DNA of 39,187 bases from Polyangiaceae bacterium (GCA_025937835.1 JAICQO010000063.1:1-39187); one strand, 5' to 3'. Positions 8,278 to 16,831 are shown, counted from the stretch's first letter. Translations and numbers: made by a program. Notes: generated by a model not told the origin, from the sequence alone.

Positions 8278-9177
8278 ATGGACGCAGCGCACTCCGAACA
8301 ACCCCGCCTCATTCCTGCCGGCCCGCACGCCCAAGTCGCTCTCGACGCCGCGGGCCTGACCGATACCGGTCTCCACCGCGAGAAGAACGAGGATTCGTTT
8401 CTGATTGCGACGCTTCAGCCCACGCTCGTGGTGCACGAAGCCACGGCCTCTGCGCAGGGCTGGTTCGCGGGCGAGCCCCTCGGCACGCTGTTGATCGTGG
8501 CCGACGGCATGGGAGGCCAGGGTGGCGGTGACGTGGCCAGCCGCACTGCCGTGAATGCCGTCAGCAACTACCTGCTGAACGCGCTGCCGTGGGGCCCGCC
8601 GGGCGTCGACAAGGGCGGGAACCGCGACTCGATTGCCGGACTCAGGGGCCAGCTTTCCTCTGCCCTGGTAGCGGGTGACGCGACCATCAAGACGGCCGGG
8701 GCAAACTCGCGCACTCCGCGCATGGGGACGACGCTCACTGCGGCGTTCGTGCTCTGGCCGGTGGTGTACGTCGCGCATGTCGGAGATACCCGTTGCTACC
8801 TGCTTCGCAACGGCCAGTTGCGGCGTCTGACGACGGACCACAACATGGCGGAAAAGTTCGCTGCGCACCACGTCGCCCACGACGCGGTTCAGCTCCAGAG
8901 CATTCTCTGGAACACGCTCGGCGCGAGTGACGAACTGCCGCAGCCGGAGCTCTGCAAGCTGGAGCTCGCGATGGGGGACACCCTACTGCTCTGCTCCGAC
9001 GGGCTCAACCACCACGTGAACGACGAGCAAATCCAGGCAGTGCTGGAAAACCACACCGGCAGTAGGGCATGCTGCGCCAGGCTCGTGGAGCTGGCGCTGG
9101 CCGGCGGCGGCACCGATAACGTCACGGTGCTCGTGGCTCGCATCGAAGCGGCGCGAGAAAACCCCAAACCCACATGA
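8278..9177 (+). CDS. PP2C-family Ser/Thr protein phosphatase
   Basis: The frame is open from 8020, but homology to the family starts only after the ATG at 8278, and the upstream part holds repeats, so I start here (299 residues). PP2C motifs are in order: HREKNEDSF near the N-terminus, VADGMGGQGGG (residues 74-84), MGTTLTAAF, VAHVGDTRCYLL, LCSDGL and GGTDNVTVLV. The Asp residues bind two metal ions. Such enzymes reverse Hanks-type kinase phosphorylation, and myxobacteria have very many of those kinases. There is no kinase domain or membrane segment, so it is probably cytoplasmic. Its stop overlaps the ATG of the RND adaptor by four bases (ATGA), suggesting translational coupling. Confidence 0.9.
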   Translation: MDAAHSEQPRLIPAGPHAQVALDAAGLTDTGLHREKNEDSFLIATLQPTLVVHEATASAQGWFAGEPLGTLLIVADGMGGQGGGDVASRTAVNAVSNYLLNALPWGPPGVDKGGNRDSIAGLRGQLSSALVAGDATIKTAGANSRTPRMGTTLTAAFVLWPVVYVAHVGDTRCYLLRNGQLRRLTTDHNMAEKFAAHHVAHDAVQLQSILWNTLGASDELPQPELCKLELAMGDTLLLCSDGLNHHVNDEQIQAVLENHTGSRACCARLVELALAGGGTDNVTVLVARIEAARENPKPT

Positions 9178-10475
9178 TACATCCTCCCCCCGCCGAGCCA
9201 GTTCCCGAGGCGGAGCGCGTGGGTAAGGGCGACTTCGCGGCATTGGGGGCGGCGAGCCGGCGCGCCACGCTCGGAGGCCCTCACGTCTCGGTCGGCGGTT
9301 CGCGCCACCCTCACGCGCTCTTACGCTTGGCGCTGTTGGCACTGCTCGCGTGTCACTGCGAAAGCAAGGCTCAGCAACCCGCTCCTCCGCCGCGGCCGGT
9401 CGAGGTCGGCGTGGTCGTCCTGCAACACGAGGCCGTGTTGCTCACCACGGAGCTGCCAGGGCGGACGTCCGCCTACGAGACCTCCGAGGTCCGTCCACAG
9501 GTTTCCGGGATCATCCGCGAGCGCTCGTTCACCGAGGGACAAGTCGTCAGAAAGGGCCAGACGCTCTATCAGATCGACGCGCGCCTCTACCGAGCCTCCG
9601 AGGCACAGGCTCGCGCCAACCTGACGAGCGCGGAGGCGGCGATCGCAGCGGCGCGCTCCCGCTCCGAGCGCTACGCGGAGCTCGCGAAGGTCGGCGCCGT
9701 GAGTCAGCAAGACTATGCCGACGCCAAGGCCAGCGCCGATCAGGCGGTTGCCGCGGTCGCGCAGGCGCGCGCGGCCCTTCAGACCGCCAGCATCAACCTG
9801 CAATACACCGCGGTTGCGGCGCCGATCACGGGGCGCATCGGCCGTTCTCTCGTGACGACGGGAGCCCTCGTGACCGCCAACCAACCGACACCGCTGGCGA
9901 CGATTCAGCGGCTCGACCCGATGTTCGTGGACATGCAGCAGTCCACCGCAGAGATGCTGGCGCTCCGGCGCTCACTCTCGCAAGGGAGCGCGCTGGTCGC
10001 CTCGACGGACGTGACCCTGGAGCTCGAAGACGGCACTCAGTATGCGCGGACGGGGCAGCTGCAGTTCGCAGAAGCTACGGTAGATCCGAGCACCAGCGCC
10101 GTCACGCTGCGGGCGCGCTTCGACAATCCGGACGCGATCTTGTTACCGGGCATGTACGTTCGCGCGCTGGTGACGCAGGCCCGGCGCCCCGCGGCAATCC
10201 TGGCGCCGCAAGCGGGCATCGCTCGCGATCCGAAGGGCAACGCGACGGCGCTCGTGGTCGGTCCCGACGACCAGGTGGCGCTGCGACAGGTCCGAACCTC
10301 GCGCGTGGTTCGGGACCGCTGGCTCGTGGAAGAGGGCCTCGGTCCGGGTGATCGCCTGATCGTCGAGGGGACCGGCAAGGTCAAACCCGGCCAGCGCGTG
10401 AAGCCGGTTCCAGCCGGCCAGCCTCCGGCCGCGCCGTCCTCTGCACCGCCCCCTGCACCGAGCGCGAGCCGCTGA
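9174..10475 (+). CDS. RND efflux periplasmic adaptor (AcrA/MexA family)
   Basis: A membrane fusion protein of up to 433 residues. A hydrophobic stretch ending LLALLAC (near residue 60) looks like a lipobox, giving an inner-membrane lipoprotein adaptor. Then come the barrel-sandwich half VRPQVSGIIRERSFTEGQVV, a coiled-coil hairpin rich in Ala, Glu and Arg, the second half AAPITGRIGRSLVTTGALV and a beta-barrel domain. The start is uncertain: the ATG at 9174 leaves an unusually long leader, and a GTG at 9219 with GAGG eight bases upstream is a good alternative. The tail is Pro/Ala-rich. It links the RND pump to an outer-membrane channel; no TolC-like gene is nearby, so that partner must be encoded elsewhere. 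The pump gene starts six bases after the stop. Confidence 0.9.
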   Translation: MIHPPPAEPVPEAERVGKGDFAALGAASRRATLGGPHVSVGGSRHPHALLRLALLALLACHCESKAQQPAPPPRPVEVGVVVLQHEAVLLTTELPGRTSAYETSEVRPQVSGIIRERSFTEGQVVRKGQTLYQIDARLYRASEAQARANLTSAEAAIAAARSRSERYAELAKVGAVSQQDYADAKASADQAVAAVAQARAALQTASINLQYTAVAAPITGRIGRSLVTTGALVTANQPTPLATIQRLDPMFVDMQQSTAEMLALRRSLSQGSALVASTDVTLELEDGTQYARTGQLQFAEATVDPSTSAVTLRARFDNPDAILLPGMYVRALVTQARRPAAILAPQAGIARDPKGNATALVVGPDDQVALRQVRTSRVVRDRWLVEEGLGPGDRLIVEGTGKVKPGQRVKPVPAGQPPAAPSSAPPPAPSASR

Positions 10476-10481
10476 CACTCC

Positions 10482-13400
10482 ATGATCTCGCGCATCTTCA
10501 TCGACCGGCCGATTTTTGCGTGGGTGATCGCGATCGTGATCATGCTCGCCGGTGTCGGCTCGATCTTCTTTCTGCCGATCGAGCAGTACCCGGACGTCGC
10601 GCCGCCGAGCGTGAACATCCGGGCGAATTATCCGGGCGCTTCGGCCGACACGCTCGAGACCAGCGTGACGCAAGTGCTCGAGCAGCAGCTGACCGGGCTC
10701 CACGGCCTCATGTATTTCAGCTCGAGCTCGAGCTCCCAGGGGTCCACGTCGATCACGGCGACCTTCGCCAAGGGCACCGATCCGGACATCGCCCAGGTCC
10801 AGGTGCAGAACAAGATCCAACAGGCAATTTCCCGGTTGCCTCAAGCCGTGCAGCAGCAAGGGGTGACGGTCACCAAGTCGAACCCGGACTTCTTGCTGAT
10901 CATCGCGGTGTACGACGAGACCGATCGCTCGAGCGCCAGCGACATCGCTGACTTCCTGGTCTCGACCATGCAGGAGCCGATCGGGCGCGTGCCGGGCGTC
11001 GGCGACCTGCGCGTCTTCGGCTCGCAGTACGCCATGCGCATCTGGCTGGACCCGCTCCGGCTCGCGGCAACCCGGCTGATGCCCTCGGACGTGCGCGCTG
11101 CGATCTTGACCCAGAACACGCAGGTCGCCGCGGGACAACTCGGCGCGCAGCCGTCGCCACCGGAGCAGATGCTGAACGCGACGGTGCTCGCCAAATCCCG
11201 CCTGCAAACGCCGGAGCAGTTTCGCAAGATCATCCTGAAGACGGAGCCGAACGGCTCCCAGGTGTTGCTCGAGGACGTGGCCCGGGTCGAGCTCGGCAGT
11301 GAGGACTACAGCACGGTCACGCGTGTCAACGCCCACCCCGGCTCGGGCATGGCGATCATGCTCGCGCCCGGAGCCGACGCGCTGGAAACGGCCGATGCCG
11401 TCAAGGCGGAAGTGACGCGCAGGGCGCCCGGGTTTCCGAGCGGTTACCGCTATGCCTTTCCGCGCGACAGCACGGCTTTCGTGCGGCTCTCGATCGAGGA
11501 GGTCGTGAAGACCTTGCTCGAAGCCATCGTGCTGGTGGTGATCGTGATGTTCGTGTTCTTGCAGAGCTGGCGCGCCACGCTGATCCCGGCGATCGCGGTG
11601 CCGGTGGTGATCCTCGGCACGTTCGGCGTGCTGCAGGCTTTCGGGTTCTCGATCAATACCCTGACGCTGTTCGGGTTGGTGCTGGCGATCGGCCTGTTGG
11701 TCGACGACGCGATCGTCGTCGTCGAAAACGTCGAGCGCGTCATGGTAGAGCGCCCTGGCATCTCCGCGCGCGAGGCGACCCTGGTCTCGATGGCCGAGAT
11801 CCAGACGGCGCTGATCGCGATCGCGCTCGTGCTGTCGGCCGTATTTCTGCCGATGGCGTTCTTCGGCGGGTCGACGGGCGTCATCTATCGCCAATTTTCG
11901 ATCACCATCGTCTCGGCGATGGTGCTGTCCGTGGTGGTGGCCCTGGTACTTACGCCCGCGCTCACGGCGCAGCTGCTCAAGCCGCCGCCGCACGAGAGCC
12001 CCGAGCAACCCCGCGCCGCCCGCAAGCGCAGCGATCGCTTGCGTGACTGGTTCAATCGTTGGTTCGAGCGCGCGACCGCCGGCTACACGCGCGGTGTCGA
12101 GCTCGTGCTCCGCCGCCGCGGCTGGTTCTTGCTCGGCTACGCGGCGCTCTCGGCGGCGCTCGTGCTCGTGTTCCTGCGCATCCCGACCGCGTTCTTGCCC
12201 ACGGAGGACGAGGGCAGCGCGATGGTCCAGTTCACGCTGCCACCGGGCGCGACGCAGGGGCGCTCGGCCAAGGTCGCGGCGGCGGTGGAGTCCCACTTCC
12301 TCGGAACGGAGAAGGACAACGTCGCGACGCTGTTCAGCGTGCTCGGCTTCGGCTTCAGCGGCTCGGGGCAGAACAACGGCATGGGCTTTTTGTCGCTTTC
12401 GCCGTGGGACGAGCGCGCCGGACCCGAAAACTCGTCCGCTGCCATCAGCCGGAGAGCGACGCAGCGACTGAGCAGCGTACGCGACGCGCAGATCGTCGCG
12501 CTCACGCCGCCCCCCGTGCGCGGCCTCGGACAGTCGAGCGGCTTCACGCTGGAGCTATTGAACTCCTCGGGCATGCCCCGCGAGCAATTCATCGCGCTTC
12601 GCAATCAGCTACTCGGTGAGGCGATGTCGGATCCGGAGCTCGCGGCGGTGCGCCCGAGCGAGCTGCCGGACACGCCCTCGCTGCGCGTGACGCTCGACGA
12701 GGCCAAGGCGGGCGCCCTCGGAATTTCGGCGGAGGACGCGTTTTCGACCCTGTCGTTCGCCTGGGGTGGCAGCTACGTCAACGACTTCGTGGATCGAGGG
12801 CGCGTCAAGCGCGTGTTCCTCCAAGGCGACGCGCCCTACCGCTCCGAGCCGGCCGATCTCGGCAAGTGGTACGTCCGTTCGAGCAGCGGGACGATGGCTC
12901 CGCTCTCCGCCTTCGCGACAAGCTCCTGGGAATACGCTCCGGCAGTGCGCGCGCGCTTCAACGGGCTGCCTTCTTTCGAGCTCCAGGGGCAAGCGGCTCC
13001 CGGCAAGAGCTCGGGCGAGGCCATGGCGCGGATCGCGGAGCTCGCAGGAAAGCTGCAGGGCACGAGCATCGCCTGGAGCGGGATCTCGTACCAAGAGCAG
13101 CTCTCGGGGGGACAGGCGCCACTCCTTTACGGGCTCTCGTTGCTCGTCGTGTTCCTGTGCCTGGCCGCGCTCTACGAGAGTTGGTCGATCCCGCTCGCGG
13201 TCCTGCTGGTGATCCCGCTCGGCGTGCTGGGCGCGGTCCTGGCGGTGTTGTTGCGCGGCCTGCAGAACGACGTTTTTTTCCAGGTCGGCCTGCTCACGAC
13301 CATGGGCCTGTCGGCCAAGAACGCAATTTTGATCGTCGAGTTCGCCGAGCACGCAGAGCGCCAGGGAAGCAGCGCCGAGGCCGCGGCGCTCGAAGCAGCG

Positions 13401-13661
13401 CGGCTCCGGCTGCGGCCGATCTTGATGACCTCCTTCGCCTTCATGTTCGGCGTGTTCCCGCTCGCCGTTTCGACCGGGGCGGGCGCCTTGAGCCGGATCG
13501 CGATCGGCACCACGGTGCTCGGCGGCATGGTGGCAGCCACCGTGCTCGCAATCTACTACGTGCCGCTGTTCTTCGTGATGCTGCGTCGCGTGTTCCACGC
13601 CAAGCCGCTGGTAGCGGCTACGGGATCTCCTCCGGATCGGCAGTCGTCGACGTCACCGTAG
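10482..13661 (+). CDS. RND multidrug efflux pump, inner-membrane subunit (AcrB/MexB, HAE1)
   Basis: A full-length 1059-residue pump beginning with the family's MISRIFIDRPIFAWVIAI. It has two repeats of transmembrane bundle plus porter domain. The proton-relay Asp pair is in LLVDDAIVVVENVER at about residues 408-409, nearly the AcrB numbering. FGGSTGVIYRQFSIT and the C-terminal GLSAKNAILIVEFA are further signatures. It exports hydrophobic drugs, bile-like compounds or secondary metabolites by proton antiport. It lies directly behind the adaptor and is probably in one transcript with it and the PP2C gene. Its last 44 bases overlap the 3' end of the HPF gene on the other strand; the final Ser/Pro residues are outside the conserved fold. 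Confidence 0.95.
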   Translation: MISRIFIDRPIFAWVIAIVIMLAGVGSIFFLPIEQYPDVAPPSVNIRANYPGASADTLETSVTQVLEQQLTGLHGLMYFSSSSSSQGSTSITATFAKGTDPDIAQVQVQNKIQQAISRLPQAVQQQGVTVTKSNPDFLLIIAVYDETDRSSASDIADFLVSTMQEPIGRVPGVGDLRVFGSQYAMRIWLDPLRLAATRLMPSDVRAAILTQNTQVAAGQLGAQPSPPEQMLNATVLAKSRLQTPEQFRKIILKTEPNGSQVLLEDVARVELGSEDYSTVTRVNAHPGSGMAIMLAPGADALETADAVKAEVTRRAPGFPSGYRYAFPRDSTAFVRLSIEEVVKTLLEAIVLVVIVMFVFLQSWRATLIPAIAVPVVILGTFGVLQAFGFSINTLTLFGLVLAIGLLVDDAIVVVENVERVMVERPGISAREATLVSMAEIQTALIAIALVLSAVFLPMAFFGGSTGVIYRQFSITIVSAMVLSVVVALVLTPALTAQLLKPPPHESPEQPRAARKRSDRLRDWFNRWFERATAGYTRGVELVLRRRGWFLLGYAALSAALVLVFLRIPTAFLPTEDEGSAMVQFTLPPGATQGRSAKVAAAVESHFLGTEKDNVATLFSVLGFGFSGSGQNNGMGFLSLSPWDERAGPENSSAAISRRATQRLSSVRDAQIVALTPPPVRGLGQSSGFTLELLNSSGMPREQFIALRNQLLGEAMSDPELAAVRPSELPDTPSLRVTLDEAKAGALGISAEDAFSTLSFAWGGSYVNDFVDRGRVKRVFLQGDAPYRSEPADLGKWYVRSSSGTMAPLSAFATSSWEYAPAVRARFNGLPSFELQGQAAPGKSSGEAMARIAELAGKLQGTSIAWSGISYQEQLSGGQAPLLYGLSLLVVFLCLAALYESWSIPLAVLLVIPLGVLGAVLAVLLRGLQNDVFFQVGLLTTMGLSAKNAILIVEFAEHAERQGSSAEAAALEAARLRLRPILMTSFAFMFGVFPLAVSTGAGALSRIAIGTTVLGGMVAATVLAIYYVPLFFVMLRRVFHAKPLVAATGSPPDRQSSTSP

Positions 13662-14235
13662 ATCGGCGGCGAGTGGGCGCGACGGTGCTGGCCTGCGGAC
13701 CCTTTTCGCCTTCCTCCTCGGCGAAGCGAACCTGAGTACCGACCTCGAGCTCGCCGAAGCGTCCGTGCAGCACCGAGTGCTCGTGGAAGTACACTTCTCG
13801 CCCGTCCTGCGTCTCGAGGAAACCGTAGCGAGTGCCCGGCCCCTCGGACTCGAACAGCTTCACCACGCGCCCATGCGGAGTTCCGTCGTGCTGTTTCACG
13901 TCCCAGCGCGAGCGGCGTACGTAGTCGTCCAGCTGGCGCTTGGCCTCGTCCATCACTTCGTTCAGGGCAACGTACACGTCCCCGTTCGCGTCACCGGCCT
14001 GGGAGTTTTGGGCCACGAGCTCGGCGTTCGGGACGGCGAGATCGACACGGCAGCGAAAGTTCTGCGCGGCCCGCCGCCCGTGGTGCATTTCGAGCGCCAC
14101 GCTACAGCGCGTGATCTTGGGGAAAAACTCGTACAGCTTGCTCACGCCCTCGCGCACGCGCTCTTGAAGCGTGTCCGTGGCCGAGAAATGACGAAACGTG
14201 ACGTGCACGTTGTCCGGCAGCGATGTGTTGATCAT
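13618..14235 (-). CDS. HPF/RaiA ribosome hibernation domain fused to a cold-shock domain
   Basis: The open frame is longer (to 14580), but homology starts at NVHVTFRHFSATDTLQERV, so I use the ATG at 14235 (205 residues); an ATG at 14289 is possible. Residues 1 to about 110 form the sigma-54-modulation/HPF fold that binds the ribosomal decoding region and silences it in stationary phase. Residues about 125-190 are a cold-shock domain: HGRVVKLF, YGFLETQDGREVYFHEHSVL, LEVGTQVRF and GPQASTV, including the nucleic-acid-binding aromatics. The tail is Thr/Arg-rich. The fusion suggests ribosome silencing joined to RNA binding. It is divergent from the small basic gene at 14302 and overlaps the RND gene tail to tail. 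Confidence 0.85.
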   Translation of the reverse strand: MINTSLPDNVHVTFRHFSATDTLQERVREGVSKLYEFFPKITRCSVALEMHHGRRAAQNFRCRVDLAVPNAELVAQNSQAGDANGDVYVALNEVMDEAKRQLDDYVRRSRWDVKQHDGTPHGRVVKLFESEGPGTRYGFLETQDGREVYFHEHSVLHGRFGELEVGTQVRFAEEEGEKGPQASTVAPTRRRSTVTSTTADPEEIP

Positions 14236-14301
14236 TCCCGATTTCAAAGCAACGTCCGTGCCCCAGCTAGTACGGCACTGGATGTGCATCCCAGTCGGGA
14301 C

Positions 14302-14619
14302 ATGGCAACCAAGGCTGAGAATCATCGAGCCGCTGAACAACGCGCAAACCAATCCACGAAGCCGAAACGGCCCTCCAAGGCCCCGAATGGCGGCGAGCAC
14401 AAGGCGGGTGTGCAAGGCACGGCCGCGCGCAACCTGAAAACCTCCCCTTCCCACGTGAAAGACGGTCCAGCGCTCGAGGACTCGAGCTCGGGGAAGCCCT
14501 CCCGCAAATCGACCCGCGGCAGCGCGGGTCATATCAAGCTCGCGACGAATCTCCAGCGCCGTCAGGTGCGGCGGGTGCACTCACCCGAGGCGCGCGCAGC
14601 GCGCAGCGCCGTGCGCTGA
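14302..14619 (+). CDS. Small basic protein of unknown function
   Basis: About 105 residues starting MATKAENHRAAEQRA. It is very rich in Lys, Arg, Ser and Ala and appears disordered through the middle. The C-terminal block RKSTRGSAGHIKLATNLQRR followed by an Arg/Ser/Ala-rich end resembles a short conserved tail I recall from unannotated bacterial small proteins, possibly nucleic-acid binding. The frame continues upstream to 13765, but that part lies antisense to the HPF gene and looks like a shadow. The start is 66 bases from the divergent HPF start, so the two probably share a promoter region. No function is assigned. Confidence 0.5.
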   Translation: MATKAENHRAAEQRANQSTKPKRPSKAPNGGEHKAGVQGTAARNLKTSPSHVKDGPALEDSSSGKPSRKSTRGSAGHIKLATNLQRRQVRRVHSPEARAARSAVR

Positions 14620-14700
14620 CGTCGCCGAGCAGGTCGGGCAGATCAGCCGGCAGACGGCGGCACGATCCGCTACCCTGGGCGCCCCCAAAAGGAGCTCTAG

Positions 14701-15177
14701 ATGATCGCCAAGAACACGATCTGCCTGTGGTTCGACAACGATGCGGAAGCGGCAGCGCGCTTTTATGCGGCCACCTTCCCGAACAGCGAGGTGACAGCCG
14801 TGCGCCGAGCGCCCAGCGACTTCCCGGGTGGCCAAGAAGGCACTCCGCTGACCGTCGAGTTCACGGTGCTGGGTATCCCCTGCATCGCGATCAACGGCGG
14901 CCCGATGTTCAAGCACAGTGAGGCGTTCTCGTTCCAGATAGCGACCGACACTCAGGAAGAGACCGACCGCTACTGGAACGCGATCGTGAACAACGGCGGC
15001 CAGGAGAGCCAATGCGGTTGGTGCAAAGACCGCTGGGGCCTCTCCTGGCAAATCACGCCACGCACCTTGACGGAGGCCATGGCCCGGGGCGGCGCCGAAG
15101 CCAAGCGTGCCTTCACGGCCATGATGTCGATGAAGAAGATCGACGTCGCCGCCATCGACGCGGCCCGCCGCGGCTGA
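14701..15177 (+). CDS. VOC-family (PhnB-like) protein
   Basis: A 158-residue protein of the vicinal-oxygen-chelate fold, closest to the PhnB/'3-demethylubiquinone-9 3-methyltransferase' annotation group: ICLWFDNDAEAAARFYAATF at the N-terminus, VEFTVLGIPCIAINGG, then SFQIATDTQEETDRYWNAI and CGWCKDRWGLSWQI. The old methyltransferase label is not supported by structure; members are metal-binding or resistance-related proteins of unclear reaction. AAAAGGAG lies six bases before the ATG, a strong ribosome site. It converges closely on the ArsR gene, with six bases between the two stop codons. Confidence 0.85.
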   Translation: MIAKNTICLWFDNDAEAAARFYAATFPNSEVTAVRRAPSDFPGGQEGTPLTVEFTVLGIPCIAINGGPMFKHSEAFSFQIATDTQEETDRYWNAIVNNGGQESQCGWCKDRWGLSWQITPRTLTEAMARGGAEAKRAFTAMMSMKKIDVAAIDAARRG

Positions 15178-15183
15178 CGCGCC

Positions 15184-15492
15184 TCAACGCTCGAACCAAC
15201 CGAGCCACTCGCTGACCAGCGCGAGCCGGCTCTTGTCGACACTGTAAACGCGGCTCCTCCCCTTTCGTTCCTGCTGCACCAGGCCGGCGTCCTCGAGCAC
15301 GCGCAAGTGCCTCGTGGTCGTCGGCCACTTGTGAGCGAAGCGGCCGGCAATTTCGCCGGCCGAGGCGGAGCCGCGGAAGTGGATCGTCATCAAGATCTGC
15401 CGCCGCGCCGCGTGGGCCAGAGCAGCGACGACGGCGTCGAGCGCAGCGAGCTTCTCGGCTGTGCCTTCCGTCAGATCGGCTCCACTTCGCAA
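15184..15492 (-). CDS. ArsR-family transcriptional regulator
   Basis: A winged-helix regulator of about 102 residues: LAALDAVVAALAHAARRQIL, then ASAGEIAGRFAHKWPTTTRH (recognition helix), LRVLEDAGLVQQERKGR and the wing RSRVYSVD. The frame is open much further upstream but has no ArsR homology there. I start at TTG 15492 because AGGAG (15501-15505) sits eight bases upstream; a CTG at 15474 overlapping the previous stop is the other candidate. No Cys metal-binding pair of the ArsR/SmtB type is seen, so it is more like the non-metal group that regulates small catabolic or SRPBCC genes. It overlaps the upstream monooxygenase-fold gene by about 20 bases and is probably translationally coupled to it. 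Confidence 0.8.
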   Translation of the reverse strand: MRSGADLTEGTAEKLAALDAVVAALAHAARRQILMTIHFRGSASAGEIAGRFAHKWPTTTRHLRVLEDAGLVQQERKGRSRVYSVDKSRLALVSEWLGWFER

Positions 15493-15812
15493 ATGGTCAG
15501 CTCCTCGAGCACCGGACCCATCGGCTCCCAGACCGCCATCACCTCGGGCGCCTGGTGTGCGATGTCGCTCGCCTTGCCGTCCTTCCAGACGAAGTACTCG
15601 ATGTACTGCTCGCGCTGTTTGCGAATGTCGTAGGCTTTCCACACGCGAAACGGTTCGCTCGTGACGAGATCGACTTTTCTGAGCGCCGCCTCGTGCTGCC
15701 TCACGAGCGCCAAGAGCTCTGCCTCTTTCCCCTTTTTCGGAACGTAGGTGACGATGTTCGTCACGGGCGCCGCGGGGTTCTGTCGCTCTCTCGGTCGGTG
15801 TTGCTCGGTCAT
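15471..15812 (-). CDS. Small dimeric alpha-beta barrel protein, ABM-like
   Basis: 113 residues. The pattern TNIVTYVPKKGKEAELLALV, a helix, then YIEYFVWKDGKASDIAH and a C-terminal strand fits the dimeric alpha-beta barrel fold of antibiotic-biosynthesis-monooxygenase-like and NIPSNAP-like proteins. The reaction is unknown. AGAGGCGG lies just upstream of the ATG at a usual spacing. It is the first gene of a two-gene operon with the ArsR regulator, directly behind the palindromic operator at 15842-15861, so it is probably the main target of that regulator. Confidence 0.7.
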   Translation of the reverse strand: MTEQHRPRERQNPAAPVTNIVTYVPKKGKEAELLALVRQHEAALRKVDLVTSEPFRVWKAYDIRKQREQYIEYFVWKDGKASDIAHQAPEVMAVWEPMGPVLEELTICEVEPI

Positions 15813-15841
15813 GTTTCCGCCTCTTTCGTGGGTGGTCTGAT

Positions 15842-15861
15842 ATTTAGCTCATTCGCTAAAT
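15842..15861. promoter_or_regulatory. Palindromic operator, probable ArsR site
   Basis: ATTTAGC-TCATTC-GCTAAAT: perfect 7-base arms with a 6-base spacer. It is AT-rich in very GC-rich DNA and lies 30 bases upstream of the ABM-like gene, in the gap to the divergent DUF2231 gene. Form and place are those of ArsR-family autoregulatory operators. Binding is inferred. Confidence 0.75.
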
Positions 15862-15953
15862 GATGCCAAGGAGGGCTTGGACGGCCCGTGGCGCTCGCGG
15901 CGCGCGGGCTACGCTGCGGGCTCCGGTGGCACGCGGATTGCTCGCGCACCGGC

Positions 15954-16484
15954 ATGGAAAGTCGCGCTCAGTTTCTGGGTCACCCCGTGCATCAGATCCT
16001 GGTCGAGCTCCCGGTGGGCGCTTTCGTGTTCGCGGTCACGTGCGACACGCTGCACTCCGTCACCGGCAAGCGCGCGTTGGTACCCGCTGCGCGCCTCGCC
16101 CTCGATTTCGGCCTGGTCACTGCGACGGCCGCTGCGCCTTTCGGGTTGGTCGACTGGCTCGCCATCCGCCCCGGCACCCGCGCCAAGCGTGTCGGGCTCG
16201 CGCATGCGCTGGGCAACCTGGTGATGCTCGGTCTTTTCGCCTCTGCCCGCGCACTCCGTGGCAACCGGCGCGCGCTGGGGTCGGCGAAATGGCTCGCGGC
16301 ATCGGGGCTCGGTGTGGCGGGCGTGACCGCCTGGTTGGGCGGCGAGCTCATCAATCGCCACGGCGTTGGCGTGCACGACCTGGTCGGCGAGGACGCGCCG
16401 AGCTCGTTGTCGCAGCAGAAACGAGCGACGTCCGGCACGCAGGATCTCGGGAAAGCGCTGATTCGAGAGAGGAACGCATCATGA
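15954..16484 (+). CDS. DUF2231-family membrane protein
   Basis: About 176 residues from the ATG at 15954. The N-terminal LGHPVHQILVELPVGAFVFA is the DUF2231 signature. Around four membrane segments follow, with WLAIRPGTRAKRVGLAHALG in a loop and a polar C-terminal tail. Members are inner-membrane proteins of unknown function, sometimes found next to heme or redox genes. The stop overlaps the start of the next gene by four bases (ATGA), so the two are coupled. The gene is divergent from the ArsR operon and could be controlled by the same operator. Confidence 0.75.
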   Translation: MESRAQFLGHPVHQILVELPVGAFVFAVTCDTLHSVTGKRALVPAARLALDFGLVTATAAAPFGLVDWLAIRPGTRAKRVGLAHALGNLVMLGLFASARALRGNRRALGSAKWLAASGLGVAGVTAWLGGELINRHGVGVHDLVGEDAPSSLSQQKRATSGTQDLGKALIRERNAS

Positions 16485-16831
16485 AGACGAAAAAAGTCGC
16501 ACGCGCGTTGGGTTGGTTCAGCATCGCGCTCGGCAGCGCGGAAGCGCTCATGCCGCAGAAGATCGCGAGCGCGCTCGGGATGCCGCGGCATGCCGGGCTC
16601 GTCCGCGCCTTCGGGCTCCGCGAAATCGGAACTGGCATCGGGCTGCTCTCTCAGCCCGTGAAGGCGCCGTGGCTCTGGGCGCGGGTTGCGGGCGACGCGC
16701 TCGACGTGGCCGTGCTGTACGCAGCGTTTCGCTCCGCTCCCGAGAAGCGCCCGCAGGTGAAGGCCGCGCTCGCGAGCGTGCTCGGCGTCACGGTCATCGA
16801 CGCCGTGACGGGCGCGCGCGCCAGCTCCTGA
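16481..16831 (+). CDS. Small membrane protein, unknown function
   Basis: 116 residues beginning MKTKKVARALGWFSIALGSAEALMP. GAGAGGAA lies about seven bases upstream, and the ATG overlaps the DUF2231 stop. Three or four hydrophobic segments with LVRAFGLREIGTGIGLL and WARVAGDALDVAVLY resemble the N-terminal membrane part found in 'cyclase/dehydrase' SRPBCC proteins and DUF4267-like proteins, but here it stands alone. It probably works with the DUF2231 protein; no reaction can be given. Confidence 0.7.
   Translation: MKTKKVARALGWFSIALGSAEALMPQKIASALGMPRHAGLVRAFGLREIGTGIGLLSQPVKAPWLWARVAGDALDVAVLYAAFRSAPEKRPQVKAALASVLGVTVIDAVTGARASS

Noticed and set aside
10143-12296. 717-residue antisense frame opposite the RND genes
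   Set aside because: Arg/His/Asp-rich composition typical of antisense GC-rich DNA; the plus strand encodes clear AcrA/AcrB homologs.
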